From assembly GCA_910574345.1 (NCBI GenBank), contig CAJSZV010000022.1, positions 1 through 64,000 of the forward strand: a stretch of DNA of 64,000 nucleotides. Direction: 5' to 3'. The notes under the pieces were generated by a model. It was not told where the DNA came from and ran no database searches. It saw only the letters and a list, made by a program, of their open reading frames with translations. The DNA comes from Clostridiaceae bacterium (GTDB taxonomy: Bacteria; Bacillota; Clostridia; Lachnospirales; Lachnospiraceae). Below are positions 43,964-52,634 of this stretch, in pieces; positions within the stretch are counted from its first letter, which is position 1; each line of letters starts with the position of its first letter. The position numbers and the translations under genes are program-made.

Positions 43964-45325
43964 ATGGAGCAACAAACATTTATGAAAGAAAAACCGATCC
44001 TTCCTTTGGTTCTGTCCATGTCCCTTCCCATGATCCTTTCCATGATGGTGTCGTCTCTCTACAACATCATTGACAGCTTCTTCGTGGCGAAGATCAGTGA
44101 AAATGCCATGACAGCCCTGTCCCTTCTGTTCCCCATGCAGAACCTGATCAACGCAGTCACCATCGGCTTTTCCATCGGGATCAATGCAGTCATCTCCTTT
44201 TATCTTGGAGCAGGAAAGCAGAAAGAAGCAGACACCGCCGCCTCTCTGGGATTACTGCTCAATGCCGCTCATGGAATTTTTCTGACTGTTTTCTGTGTGG
44301 GGGTCATGCCTTCCTTTTTAGGTATGTTCACAAATCAGCCGGAGGTCATCCATCTGGGAATCAGGTATTCCAAAATTGCATTCGGCTTTTCTGTGGTAAT
44401 TGCTCTGGCTATGGCCTTTGAAAAAATTTTTCAGTCTGTAGGAAAAATGTCCATAACCATGGTCAGTGTCCTCTGCGGCTGTGTATCCAATATTATCCTG
44501 GATCCCATATTCATCTTCGGGCTGGGCCCAGTTCCGGCAATGGGAATTGATGGCGCTGCCCTGGCTACCGGAATCGGTCAGACTGTCAGTCTTTTCATCT
44601 ACATAGCGGTTTTTGCGGTAAAACCTCTTCCCATAAACCTTTGCTTCCCCCGCCTGTCCGGCGAAAAGACCATGGCAGGGAAATTATACTCCATCGGTAT
44701 TCCGGCTGTCTTAAACCTGGCTCTCCCTTCCCTGCTGACAGCATCATTGAATGTAATCCTGGCCTCCTTCTCCCAGACCTATGTGCTGGTTCTGGGCGCC
44801 TACTATAAACTGCAGACCTTTCTCTATCTGTCTGCCAACGGAATCATTCAGGGCATGCGTCCGCTCATTGGATACAATTACGGAGCCGGAGAGCAGAAAA
44901 GAGTTCAAAGTATCTACAAAGTCTGTCTCCTTCTGGCTGCCGGAATTATGACAGCAGGCACTGTTCTGTGCCAGGCCATCCCCTCTCGGCTTATGAGTCT
45001 CTTTACCTCCAATGGGGATACCATTGCCGCCGGGGCCTGCGCTCTTCGGATTATCAGTATGGGATTTATCATCTCATCTGTCTCAATCATCTCCTGCGGA
45101 GCACTGGAGGGACTCAGTAAGGGACTCGCTTCTCTGGTTATTTCTCTCCTGCGATATGTTTTGGTGACCATTCCTGCGGCATGGGGACTGAGCCGTTTTA
45201 TGGGAGCCGCAGGAGTATGGCATGGATTCTGGGTATCGGAAGCCGTAACTGCAGTCATTGCCTATTGTCTGATTCGCCAAAAAGGCCTGGGAAAAACCAA
45301 AAACACGGCAGTCCATAAGACATGA
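43964..45325 (+). CDS. MATE family efflux transporter, MepA-like
   Basis: This 453-residue membrane antiporter has twelve predicted helices in two six-helix halves (first half PMILSMMVSSLYNIIDSFFV, GFSIGINAVISFYLGAGKQKEA; second half SLLTASLNVILASF, GMRPLIGYNYGAGEQKRV). The pattern is that of the MepA/DinF-type Na+- or H+-coupled multidrug exporters. The leader with a terminator suggests control by a small ligand, perhaps a guanidinium compound which such pumps may export. Confidence 0.9.
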   Translation: MEQQTFMKEKPILPLVLSMSLPMILSMMVSSLYNIIDSFFVAKISENAMTALSLLFPMQNLINAVTIGFSIGINAVISFYLGAGKQKEADTAASLGLLLNAAHGIFLTVFCVGVMPSFLGMFTNQPEVIHLGIRYSKIAFGFSVVIALAMAFEKIFQSVGKMSITMVSVLCGCVSNIILDPIFIFGLGPVPAMGIDGAALATGIGQTVSLFIYIAVFAVKPLPINLCFPRLSGEKTMAGKLYSIGIPAVLNLALPSLLTASLNVILASFSQTYVLVLGAYYKLQTFLYLSANGIIQGMRPLIGYNYGAGEQKRVQSIYKVCLLLAAGIMTAGTVLCQAIPSRLMSLFTSNGDTIAAGACALRIISMGFIISSVSIISCGALEGLSKGLASLVISLLRYVLVTIPAAWGLSRFMGAAGVWHGFWVSEAVTAVIAYCLIRQKGLGKTKNTAVHKT

Positions 45326-45359
45326 AAAGCGCAGCCCTTTATGGACTGCGCTTTTCATG
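45321..45359. terminator. Bidirectional terminator between MATE and RidA genes
   Basis: CATGAAAAGCGCAG (45321-45334) and CTGCGCTTTTCATG (45346-45359) form a perfect 14-bp stem that includes the MATE stop codon. An alternative pairing exists between GCAGTCCATAA (45309-45319) and TTATGGACTGC (45339-45349). It would end both the pump transcript and the ten-gene operon from the right. Confidence 0.85.
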
Positions 45360-45373
45360 GATATGCCGTCACT

Positions 45374-45844
45374 CTATTTCAATTCCACCAGCACTTCTAT
45401 CTCACAGGCAATTCCCCCCGGAAGAGAATTAGTTCCGATAGCCGACCGGGCAGGCAGACCTGCCTCCTCCCCGAAGATATCATAAAGCAGCTGGGAGCCG
45501 CCGTTGACCACCTGGGGCTGTTCTGTAAAATCATCTGCCGAGTTCACAAAGGCCAGCAGCTTTACAAACCCCTTGATCCTGTTTAAGTCTCCGGTTTTTT
45601 TGTGAAGATTCGCCAGAAGATTCAGCATGCAGTTGTACGCTGCTTTCTGCCCCTGTTCCACGGTCAGATCTCTTCCCAGTTTTCCGACCACATTTTCCCC
45701 GCCAATGGCCGGGCCGCAGCCGGAACAATACAGAAACTTCCCGCCAAACTCCTTAACCGGACTGTAGACCCCTCCCCTTGCCGGCGCCTGGGGAAGCTCA
45801 ATCCCTTTTTCCTTTAAAATTTCATAAATATCCTTCATGATCAT
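45374..45844 (-). CDS. RidA/YjgF-family enamine/imine deaminase
   Basis: This 156-residue protein matches the RidA superfamily, YjgH-like group (GKFLYCSGCGPAIGG, NCMLNLLANL, GLPARSAIGTNSLPGGIACEIEVLVEL with the key Arg before S/T). RidA hydrolyses reactive enamines/imines made by PLP-dependent dehydratases. It is the last gene of the ten-gene operon and lies 25 bases after the D-amino-acid PLP enzyme, a natural partner. AGGAGGG precedes; the ATG at 45844 or the one two codons later may be used. Confidence 0.88.
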   Translation of the reverse strand: MIMKDIYEILKEKGIELPQAPARGGVYSPVKEFGGKFLYCSGCGPAIGGENVVGKLGRDLTVEQGQKAAYNCMLNLLANLHKKTGDLNRIKGFVKLLAFVNSADDFTEQPQVVNGGSQLLYDIFGEEAGLPARSAIGTNSLPGGIACEIEVLVELK

Positions 45845-45869
45845 TATCCCTCCTCAGATGCCGATTCCA

Positions 45870-46970
45870 TCAAACGCTTTTGTTCTGTGCATCTATCCGT
45901 ATCACCTGGCAGAAAGCGCCGTCCCGAAAACCATAAACGCGTTCTGCAAGATTGGTTACCACACATGCATGATTGGGAATCAGCGTGATCTTATCCCCTA
46001 TCTTAAGAGGATTCATTCCCTCTGCCCTGACAAATGCATGCTCTTCATTCAGTGCATAAACTTCCAGTTCCGGATAATCCGGAATATACCCGTAACCTTT
46101 CCGGTAGTGGCAGCTGTCCGATGTCAGGGATTTAGTTCCCACATCACAGATCACCACATGATCATCGGGTTTTGCCACCACAGTGGTCACTATAAAAAGG
46201 GCGCACTCTTCTGGTGATGCAAGCCCTAAGTCGATCTGCCCGCAGTCATTGAATATGTAATGCCCGCTTCTGATCTCCGTGATGCCGGATAACAGCCATG
46301 GACGCTTGCCGGAAAAACTGGAACCGGCGCTTAACACATTCATGGAAAATCCGTCTTCCTCCAATATCTTTGCTGTCCCTGTCAGTTCGTCATGCTCTTT
46401 TCGGGTATATTCATCTAACTCTTCAAAATTACGGGCATTGTAGATCAGCCCTCCATAGTACATAAGGCCGATAATGCGAATCCCCAAAAGGGATCTAACC
46501 TGCCTGGCAAAAGCAAGGGCGTTCTCCGGCCTTACGCCTCCCCGGTTCAGCCCTCCGTCGATTTCTATGAGGACATCTATAACCCTGCCCCGGCTTTCAA
46601 ACCAGCGGCTCATGGCCTCCGCCGCCTCATAGCTGTTAATAACAGCAGAAAGAGAAACCCGTTCAGACAGACGGTACAGCCGTTCCAGTTTGTCCTCGCC
46701 GACTATGGGATAAGCCACAAATATATCGGTTATCCCACAGTCCGCCATGACTTCTCCTTCTCCAAGCTTGGCCACGGTAATGCCGTCGCAGCCGGCTTTT
46801 ATCTGCATCCCGGCAAAAAAACCTGACCGGTGTGTCTTAACATGAGGCCGGTGCTTCAGCCCGTATTCGTGGGCCTTTTCCACCATATTCTTTATATTGG
46901 CCTCTGCTGTTTCCAGTTCCACCACAACTGCCGGCGTAGGCAGTTTTTTCAATTCTTCATTTATTTTCAT
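45870..46970 (-). CDS. D-threonine aldolase / D-serine dehydratase-like PLP enzyme
   Basis: This 366-residue protein has the alanine-racemase-type N-terminal barrel (TPAVVVELETAEANI, with PLP-lysine in RPHVKTHRS) and the C-terminal D-serine-dehydratase-like domain with a His/Cys metal motif (IPNHACVV, DSCHYRKGYG). The DSD1 group eliminates or cleaves beta-hydroxy D-amino acids. Its neighbours (RidA, a DauR-like regulator) fit D-amino-acid catabolism. Exact substrate unknown. Confidence 0.85.
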   Translation of the reverse strand: MKINEELKKLPTPAVVVELETAEANIKNMVEKAHEYGLKHRPHVKTHRSGFFAGMQIKAGCDGITVAKLGEGEVMADCGITDIFVAYPIVGEDKLERLYRLSERVSLSAVINSYEAAEAMSRWFESRGRVIDVLIEIDGGLNRGGVRPENALAFARQVRSLLGIRIIGLMYYGGLIYNARNFEELDEYTRKEHDELTGTAKILEEDGFSMNVLSAGSSFSGKRPWLLSGITEIRSGHYIFNDCGQIDLGLASPEECALFIVTTVVAKPDDHVVICDVGTKSLTSDSCHYRKGYGYIPDYPELEVYALNEEHAFVRAEGMNPLKIGDKITLIPNHACVVTNLAERVYGFRDGAFCQVIRIDAQNKSV

Positions 46971-47001
46971 AAGCTTCCCCGTGCAAAATCAATGGGACAG
47001 C

Positions 47002-47646
47002 TCAGCTGTTTCTCGACTCCTCCAGATAGCCGTACATGGTGTTTTTAGAAATCTGGAGATATTTTGAGATGCGGTCTCCAGCCTTCGCTATCAAAAATGC
47101 ACCTTTCTGATCTAAATATTTTATTGCTTCCACTTTCTCCTGTTTTGACATATAACTGGGATGCTTTCCTATAGCGCGTTCGCAGCTTACAATTAATTCT
47201 TCCAGCAGTTCTCCCACGGATTCCGCAAAAACCTCCTGCTCCCGCGCTTCGGAAACCGGCATATTAAACTCATATTGGGACATGATTTTGCTGATGTTCA
47301 TCAGATCAGTCACATCAAAGTTAATACAGATGGAACCGATTACTTTGCCTTCCGGATTTTTCAGATAGATGCTGGAAGACTTTACCATTCTGCCGTCCTT
47401 TAGCTGGGTATAATACCGAAACATTCCGTTGGAATCCTTTTCCCCGTTAAGCACCTGAAGTCCCAGGTTGCTTCCGCATCCTCCGATGCTGCGCCCGGTG
47501 ATTTCCCCGTTTTCAATAGCCACAATGGTATGTTCATAATCCTCTGTCAGGTCATGTAAGACAACCTCGCATTTCTTTCCGAACTGCTCTGCAATTAGCT
47601 TAATGATGGTATTCAGATTTTCAAATTCTGCCCTTACTGATTCCAA
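47002..47646 (-). CDS. YheO-like PAS transcriptional regulator, DauR type
   Basis: This 214-residue regulator has a YheO-like PAS sensor domain (~8-115, FGKKCEVVLHDL, GRSIGGCGSNLGL, GSICINFDVT) and a C-terminal DauR-type helix-turn-helix (QEKVEAIKYLDQKGAFLIAK, ISKYLQISKNTMYGYL). The characterised member DauR represses D-arginine utilisation. It is encoded inside the operon it probably controls, between the creatininase and the D-amino-acid enzyme. Confidence 0.88.
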   Translation of the reverse strand: MESVRAEFENLNTIIKLIAEQFGKKCEVVLHDLTEDYEHTIVAIENGEITGRSIGGCGSNLGLQVLNGEKDSNGMFRYYTQLKDGRMVKSSSIYLKNPEGKVIGSICINFDVTDLMNISKIMSQYEFNMPVSEAREQEVFAESVGELLEELIVSCERAIGKHPSYMSKQEKVEAIKYLDQKGAFLIAKAGDRISKYLQISKNTMYGYLEESRNS

Positions 47647-47658
47647 TGTACTTCCCCC

Positions 47659-48456
47659 TTATATGGTCTTATCGCTGGTATATCGGTTATCCGCCCAAAA
47701 TTCATCCAGAAATTCCGCCAGACGATCCGTACAATACTCAAAGAGAGCTTTTCCCTTTTCAGCAGTCCCGTACTGGCCCATTCCCACATTTCCGTCAGGT
47801 GAATAAATTTCAAAATTATTATACATAACTACCGCATTTTTTGCAAACATATCCGCATTGAACCAGCGATTTCCCCCTTGGGGAATCTTATAATCAATGA
47901 TCTCTTTTTCTCTCACAAGTTCCGGCATTATATGCATCATTAAAGCCGTCTCCATCTCTCCGGCATGTCCCAAACCGCCTAAGGGAGTTTCCCTCCACTG
48001 CTTCTCTATATACTCCCCGGCAAAGTCCCAATATTTTGCCATTACCAGTTTGACTCCATACTTGGCGCCCAGTTCATTTACCCCGATGTGGAGGGCTGCA
48101 CTGTTGCCGCCGTGGGAATTGATCACCAGAAGTTTGCGGAAACCATAGGAGTGAACCCTGTAAAATATGGTCTCGATCATATGGGCCAGTTCTTCCTGCT
48201 CCAGAGAGAGAGTCCCTGTGAAAGCTAAATGGTGTCTTGAGAATCCATAGGGAATGGAAGGCAGCATAAACACAGTACTGTCTGCCTTCCGGGCCGCCTC
48301 TTTCACCATGGCTTCCCCAAGAATCAGATCTGTCCCCAGGGGAAGATGGCGGGCATGCTGTTCGCAGGATCCCACTACAATGGCGGCGACAGGTTTCTCT
48401 TTATCCGTCATTTCCAGTTCCTTTGCTGTAAAATGGTTCCACAGCTTCAGCATCAC
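47659..48456 (-). CDS. Creatininase-family amidohydrolase
   Basis: This 265-residue enzyme has the creatininase fold and metal ligands: E/H/D in GSCEQHARHLPLGTD, H in INSHGGNSAAL, E in GHAGEMETALMM. Members open cyclic amides (creatinine) or hydrolyse N-formyl or related amides. It may linearise the imported substrate. Its start (GTG 48456, or ATG three bases on) overlaps the stop of the upstream lyase, so translation is coupled. Confidence 0.88.
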   Translation of the reverse strand: MMLKLWNHFTAKELEMTDKEKPVAAIVVGSCEQHARHLPLGTDLILGEAMVKEAARKADSTVFMLPSIPYGFSRHHLAFTGTLSLEQEELAHMIETIFYRVHSYGFRKLLVINSHGGNSAALHIGVNELGAKYGVKLVMAKYWDFAGEYIEKQWRETPLGGLGHAGEMETALMMHIMPELVREKEIIDYKIPQGGNRWFNADMFAKNAVVMYNNFEIYSPDGNVGMGQYGTAEKGKALFEYCTDRLAEFLDEFWADNRYTSDKTI

Positions 48457-49631
48457 TTATGTCCCCTTTCTTCATATTTTCCCGGATCTTTCAGGCCGGA
48501 GCCTGTCAAAAGAACGGCAATATCATGGCTGCTGTCAATAAGGTTTTCCGCTTTCGCCTTCATCACTCCTGCCAGAGCTGCGGCAGACGACGGCTCCACG
48601 AAGATTCCCTCTTTTCCTGCCAGCAGTTTTCCCGCCGCCAGAATTTCCTCATCACTTACCGTAAGGCCCAGCCCGCCGCTGCCCTTTATGGCTTTTACGG
48701 TCAGATCCCCATTGTCCTCATATCCAAGCAAAGGATCTGCGATGGCTGACGCGATTCCTCCCGGATTCTCCCAGCCCACAGTCTTCCCGCCTGTCCGCCA
48801 TGCTCTCACAATCGGAGCGCATTGTTCGCTCTGTACCGCCGCCAGACGAGGAATGGTCTTAAGCCTGCCCGTCATACAAAGCTCTTCAAATCCTTTGTAG
48901 ATACCGTACAGCACAGGCCCCGCACCTACGGGAATAAAGACATAGTCCGGCATATTTCCGGCCTGCATATAGATTTCATAAGCCATGGTTTTATAACCTT
49001 CCACTGCCAAAGGCGATAAAAACGTGGTAGTCAGGTTCATGGTTCCCGGTTCCTTTGCCATCTCCTTTGCATATTCATAAGATTTATCAAATTTCCCCGG
49101 AATCCGGCAGATGCTGCCGCGGCAGGTCTGAGCGTGAATTACCTTCCCCGCAGGCGTACCCCGCGGAACAGCCACAGTCACAGGAATTCCTGCCCTTGCG
49201 CCATAAGCTGCACTGCTTGCCGCTCCGTTTCCCGACGAGGCCACCACCACCCTTTTTACTCCCAGTTCCAAAGCCGCAGACACACACAGGGCAATGGCAC
49301 GATCCTTAAAAGATCCTGTAGGATTCCTGGTCTCATCTTTCATCCAGAGAGAATGGATACCCAGCTCCTCTCTTACATGTTTTCCTTCTATATATGGAGT
49401 ATTACACTCCTGCAAAGTAACCCAGTTATCCTTTTTTATGTCCGGCAGAACTGGTTCAAAAGAGGAAATCCCTTTTATCTCTCTCTGATGCAGCAAACGA
49501 TTCTGCCCGTCTCTTAGAGCTTCCGGGGCATACTGCACCAAAAGAATTCCGCCGCAGGCACTGCATGTTCCTTGAGAAAGATCTAAGTATTGGCTTTTAC
49601 ACTTTATACACTTCAGTATGGCTTTATCCAT
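48453..49631 (-). CDS. Threonine-synthase-like fold-II PLP lyase with N-terminal zinc ribbon
   Basis: This 392-residue enzyme has a Cys4 ribbon at the N terminus (CIKC ... CSAC), then a tryptophan-synthase-beta fold: PLP lysine in PTGSFKDRAIA, phosphate loop SSGNGAAS, PVGAGPVLYG, ending LLTGSGLKDPG. It looks like threonine synthase, but in a catabolic operon without other threonine genes it more likely is an ammonia-lyase or beta-replacement enzyme. It overlaps the M20 gene by 8 bases. Confidence 0.85.
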   Translation of the reverse strand: MDKAILKCIKCKSQYLDLSQGTCSACGGILLVQYAPEALRDGQNRLLHQREIKGISSFEPVLPDIKKDNWVTLQECNTPYIEGKHVREELGIHSLWMKDETRNPTGSFKDRAIALCVSAALELGVKRVVVASSGNGAASSAAYGARAGIPVTVAVPRGTPAGKVIHAQTCRGSICRIPGKFDKSYEYAKEMAKEPGTMNLTTTFLSPLAVEGYKTMAYEIYMQAGNMPDYVFIPVGAGPVLYGIYKGFEELCMTGRLKTIPRLAAVQSEQCAPIVRAWRTGGKTVGWENPGGIASAIADPLLGYEDNGDLTVKAIKGSGGLGLTVSDEEILAAGKLLAGKEGIFVEPSSAAALAGVMKAKAENLIDSSHDIAVLLTGSGLKDPGKYEERGHK

Positions 49632-50772
49632 TTTGCCCCGAATCCTTCCTCAGTACATGTCGTGCCAGCATCTCGTAATACTTCGCCGCCTGCTCCACCT
49701 GCCTAAGTTCTACAAATTCGTCCACAATATGGGCCTGCTCAATGCTGCCGGGCCCAATGACAATCGCCGGAATCCCTTCTCTGGTAAACAGCACCTGCTC
49801 ACAGGTGGCCGGAAAGTCCCGAACCCTTGTCTTCTCTCCGGCAGTCTTTTCGAAAACCGCTTTGGCTGTCTTCACAAAAGGATGATCCATGGCGATCTCG
49901 CCCGGTTCCAGGTTAATATAACGCCTGAGGGAATACTCAAACTGATCATCACTGCTCTTTATTTTCTCCAAATACTCCCGTATTCTTTCCTCCGCCAAAT
50001 CTCCCGTATCCCCTGGTATCATCCGGTAATCCACGGCAATCCGGCAGGTTCCGGGAATAATATTGTCCTTCTCTCCGCCATTTATCATAGTCACCGATAT
50101 GGAAGGCCTTCCCAAAAGAGGATGGGACACGGTCTCCAAAGCTCTGTCCATGTCCTCTATGGCACGGACTGCCTTCAAAGCCTTTCCCACAGCATTGACC
50201 CCGTTCCAGGGCATGCCGGAATGACAGCTTCTTCCTTCTACCGTAATCTCAAACCTGGCCGTCCCCTTGTGAGCTACTGCAATCTGTAAGTTTGTAGGCT
50301 CACCGATGACCACATAGTCCCCGTCTTCCCATCCGTGCTTACAGCTTAAGGTTCCTAAATTAATAATCTCCTCATCCGCCACAAAATTCAGGCACAGCTC
50401 GCCCCAAAGTCCCTGTGTATTTCGGGCAATCCTGATTCCGGCCTCCATCATGGCCGCAACGCCGCCTTTCATGTCAGCGCTGCCTCTTCCATAGAGTTTT
50501 CCATCCCTGATCACCGGTTCAAAAGGCGGTGTCGTCCATCCCTTTCCCGCCGGGACCACATCAAGATGTCCGTTAAATACCAGTTTCGGCCCTTCTCCCA
50601 TAGGCAGACGGGCAATTATGCTTTTTCGATTCTTCCCACACTCCGGCTGCTCTGTGAGAAATCCCAAAGGTTTTAATGTCTCATCAATCCATGCCGCCAG
50701 CTCCGCCTCATTCCCCGGCGGATTTGTGGTATCAACGGAGACCAGTTTTTTCAATATATCTACTGCCTGCAT
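49624..50772 (-). CDS. M20-family metal-dependent deacylase/peptidase (ArgE/DapE-like)
   Basis: This 382-residue enzyme has the M20 two-metal site: NGHLDVVP, RGSADMKGG, and the catalytic base in FVADEEI, plus a lid domain (~165-285). M20 members deacylate N-acyl amino acids or cut dipeptides. In this operon it might free the amino acid from an N-acyl derivative. It follows dctM by ~21 bases. Confidence 0.9.
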   Translation of the reverse strand: MQAVDILKKLVSVDTTNPPGNEAELAAWIDETLKPLGFLTEQPECGKNRKSIIARLPMGEGPKLVFNGHLDVVPAGKGWTTPPFEPVIRDGKLYGRGSADMKGGVAAMMEAGIRIARNTQGLWGELCLNFVADEEIINLGTLSCKHGWEDGDYVVIGEPTNLQIAVAHKGTARFEITVEGRSCHSGMPWNGVNAVGKALKAVRAIEDMDRALETVSHPLLGRPSISVTMINGGEKDNIIPGTCRIAVDYRMIPGDTGDLAEERIREYLEKIKSSDDQFEYSLRRYINLEPGEIAMDHPFVKTAKAVFEKTAGEKTRVRDFPATCEQVLFTREGIPAIVIGPGSIEQAHIVDEFVELRQVEQAAKYYEMLARHVLRKDSGQNG

Positions 50773-50793
50773 ATCTTTCTCCTCTCTTCCCTT

Positions 50794-52074
50794 TTAGAAA
50801 AACAGACTTGGAAGCCACAGTGTCAGAGGCGGAATATAGGTGATCAGCAGAACCACTATGATTCCTCCTATAAAGAACGGCAGAAGATCAAGGACGCAGT
50901 CTTCAATCTTGGTCTTGGATATGGCACAGGATATAAACAATGTGGTTCCCACCGGCGGCGTAAACAGTCCCAGTGCCAGAGACACCAGCGTCACAATACT
51001 GAACTGTATGGGATCCACTCCCAGACCTATGGCAATAGGCATAAAGATGGGAAGGAAAATAAACAGGTTCGGCACATTGTCCATAATCATGCCTGCTACA
51101 AACAGCATGGACACCATAACTAAAAGCAGAAGGTTCTTAGACAGTCCCAGGCCCAAAAGCCAGTGGGAGATCATGGTAGGCACATTCTCTCTCACCAGGA
51201 TCCACTGAAAAATGGATGCGCTGCACACCACCAGCATGACGGATGTAGTTCCCTTTGCAGTTTCTGCCAAAGCCCTGTAGATGGCTTTGAAGTCCAAAGT
51301 CTTATATACCACCAGACCCAGGAATAAGGCATAAACCGCTGCCAGTGATGCCGACTGTGTAGGGGTGGCTATTCCCAGAATAATACTCCCAAGAAGAATA
51401 ACCGGCAAAAACAGAGCCCATATGGTATGAATCAGCGCCTGTTTTATCTCCTTCCATGTAGCTCTTTTCTCCCTCGGATAGTTGCGCTTCACAGACATAA
51501 CAACCGTAATGGCAAGGTACATAAGGCCAAGCAAAATACCTGGTATGGCTCCCGCCATGAACATCTTCGCCACGGAAAGACCAGTAATCCATGCTATGAT
51601 AATCATGGTGCTGCTGGGCGGAATGATAATTCCCACAGTGGAACTGGTTGCATTGATCGCCACGGAAAAGGACTCGTCATACCCTTTGCGGTTCATCTCC
51701 GGTATGAGAATGCCGCCTACGGATGCCGCATCCGCAACCGAAGAACCGGATACTCCTGCCAGTAGCATGCTGGTAACTACAGACACACATCCCAGACCTC
51801 CCGGCAGCTGACGCACCAGCACGTCTGCAAAACGGATAATCTTCATTGCAACACCTGATTCCACCATAAGATTTCCGGCAAGGATAAAAAACGGAACAGC
51901 CAGAAAGGAAAAGGACTGTGTGTTGGAGAAAAATCTCTGCACTGCCATCTGCAGCGTAATTCCATTCATCAGCATATAAGTAACGCCGGTAATACCCATG
52001 GAAAACGCAATGGGGACACCTACGGCAATCATGACAAAAAACAGCAGAAAAATCAAAATAAGCGTACTATTCAT
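50794..52074 (-). CDS. dctM: TRAP transporter large permease, DctM
   Basis: This 426-residue permease with ~12 helices carries the Na+-driven solute across the membrane. Typical parts are FFVMIAVGVPIAFSMG, GVSGSSVADAASVGGILIPEM and GLGVDPIQFSIVTLVSLALGLFTPPVGTTLF. Start ATG 52074 follows GGAGG and overlaps the dctQ stop by 8 bases; the frame upstream to 52125 is shadow. Confidence 0.93.
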   Translation of the reverse strand: MNSTLILIFLLFFVMIAVGVPIAFSMGITGVTYMLMNGITLQMAVQRFFSNTQSFSFLAVPFFILAGNLMVESGVAMKIIRFADVLVRQLPGGLGCVSVVTSMLLAGVSGSSVADAASVGGILIPEMNRKGYDESFSVAINATSSTVGIIIPPSSTMIIIAWITGLSVAKMFMAGAIPGILLGLMYLAITVVMSVKRNYPREKRATWKEIKQALIHTIWALFLPVILLGSIILGIATPTQSASLAAVYALFLGLVVYKTLDFKAIYRALAETAKGTTSVMLVVCSASIFQWILVRENVPTMISHWLLGLGLSKNLLLLVMVSMLFVAGMIMDNVPNLFIFLPIFMPIAIGLGVDPIQFSIVTLVSLALGLFTPPVGTTLFISCAISKTKIEDCVLDLLPFFIGGIIVVLLITYIPPLTLWLPSLFF

Positions 52075-52567
52075 GGTGCACCTCCAAGTTGACAAACCGC
52101 TGGATGATGCGCAGCAGCAGGACAAGAGTGATCATTCCAAACATCAGCAGCATGGAAAGATAAAGCACGGTCTTTGGAAAACGAAACAAAGGCATGTACA
52201 GTTCCTTCATGCTCACGCACATCTCCCAGCTGGCCGTAAACATCAGCCAGGAGAACGCAATACAGATCATATCGATGACCGTATCCACGATTATTTTTGC
52301 CGTTCCCTTAAACTTGGTCTTCACAATATCCAAAGCGATATTTCCGTCCCGCATAGTGATGATGACCCCGGAAAATCCGGTAATCCAAGCAAATGTAAGG
52401 CCTGTCAGTTCTGTGGTTATGGTAATGGGATATTTCAAAAGAGTAGAAAATACATCCAGAACCACTACAACAATCATGATTGTCACAAGAATCGCATTGA
52501 AGAAAGAAAATATGGTTTCTGTCAAATCAAAAAAGCGGTTCAATGTATGGTTAAACTTTGTCCGCAT
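52067..52567 (-). CDS. dctQ: TRAP transporter small permease, DctQ
   Basis: This 166-residue protein has four helices and the DctQ signatures FAWITGFSGVIITMRDGNIALDI. It is the small membrane subunit that scaffolds DctM. Preceded by GGAGGG on the minus strand and located directly after the binding-protein gene. Confidence 0.92.
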   Translation of the reverse strand: MRTKFNHTLNRFFDLTETIFSFFNAILVTIMIVVVVLDVFSTLLKYPITITTELTGLTFAWITGFSGVIITMRDGNIALDIVKTKFKGTAKIIVDTVIDMICIAFSWLMFTASWEMCVSMKELYMPLFRFPKTVLYLSMLLMFGMITLVLLLRIIQRFVNLEVHHE

Positions 52568-52634
52568 TCACGTTCCCTCCTTTCGCCGGTGCGAAGGAAG
52601 GAAAACCGGGTTTTCTTTCCTCCGCACGTTTATG

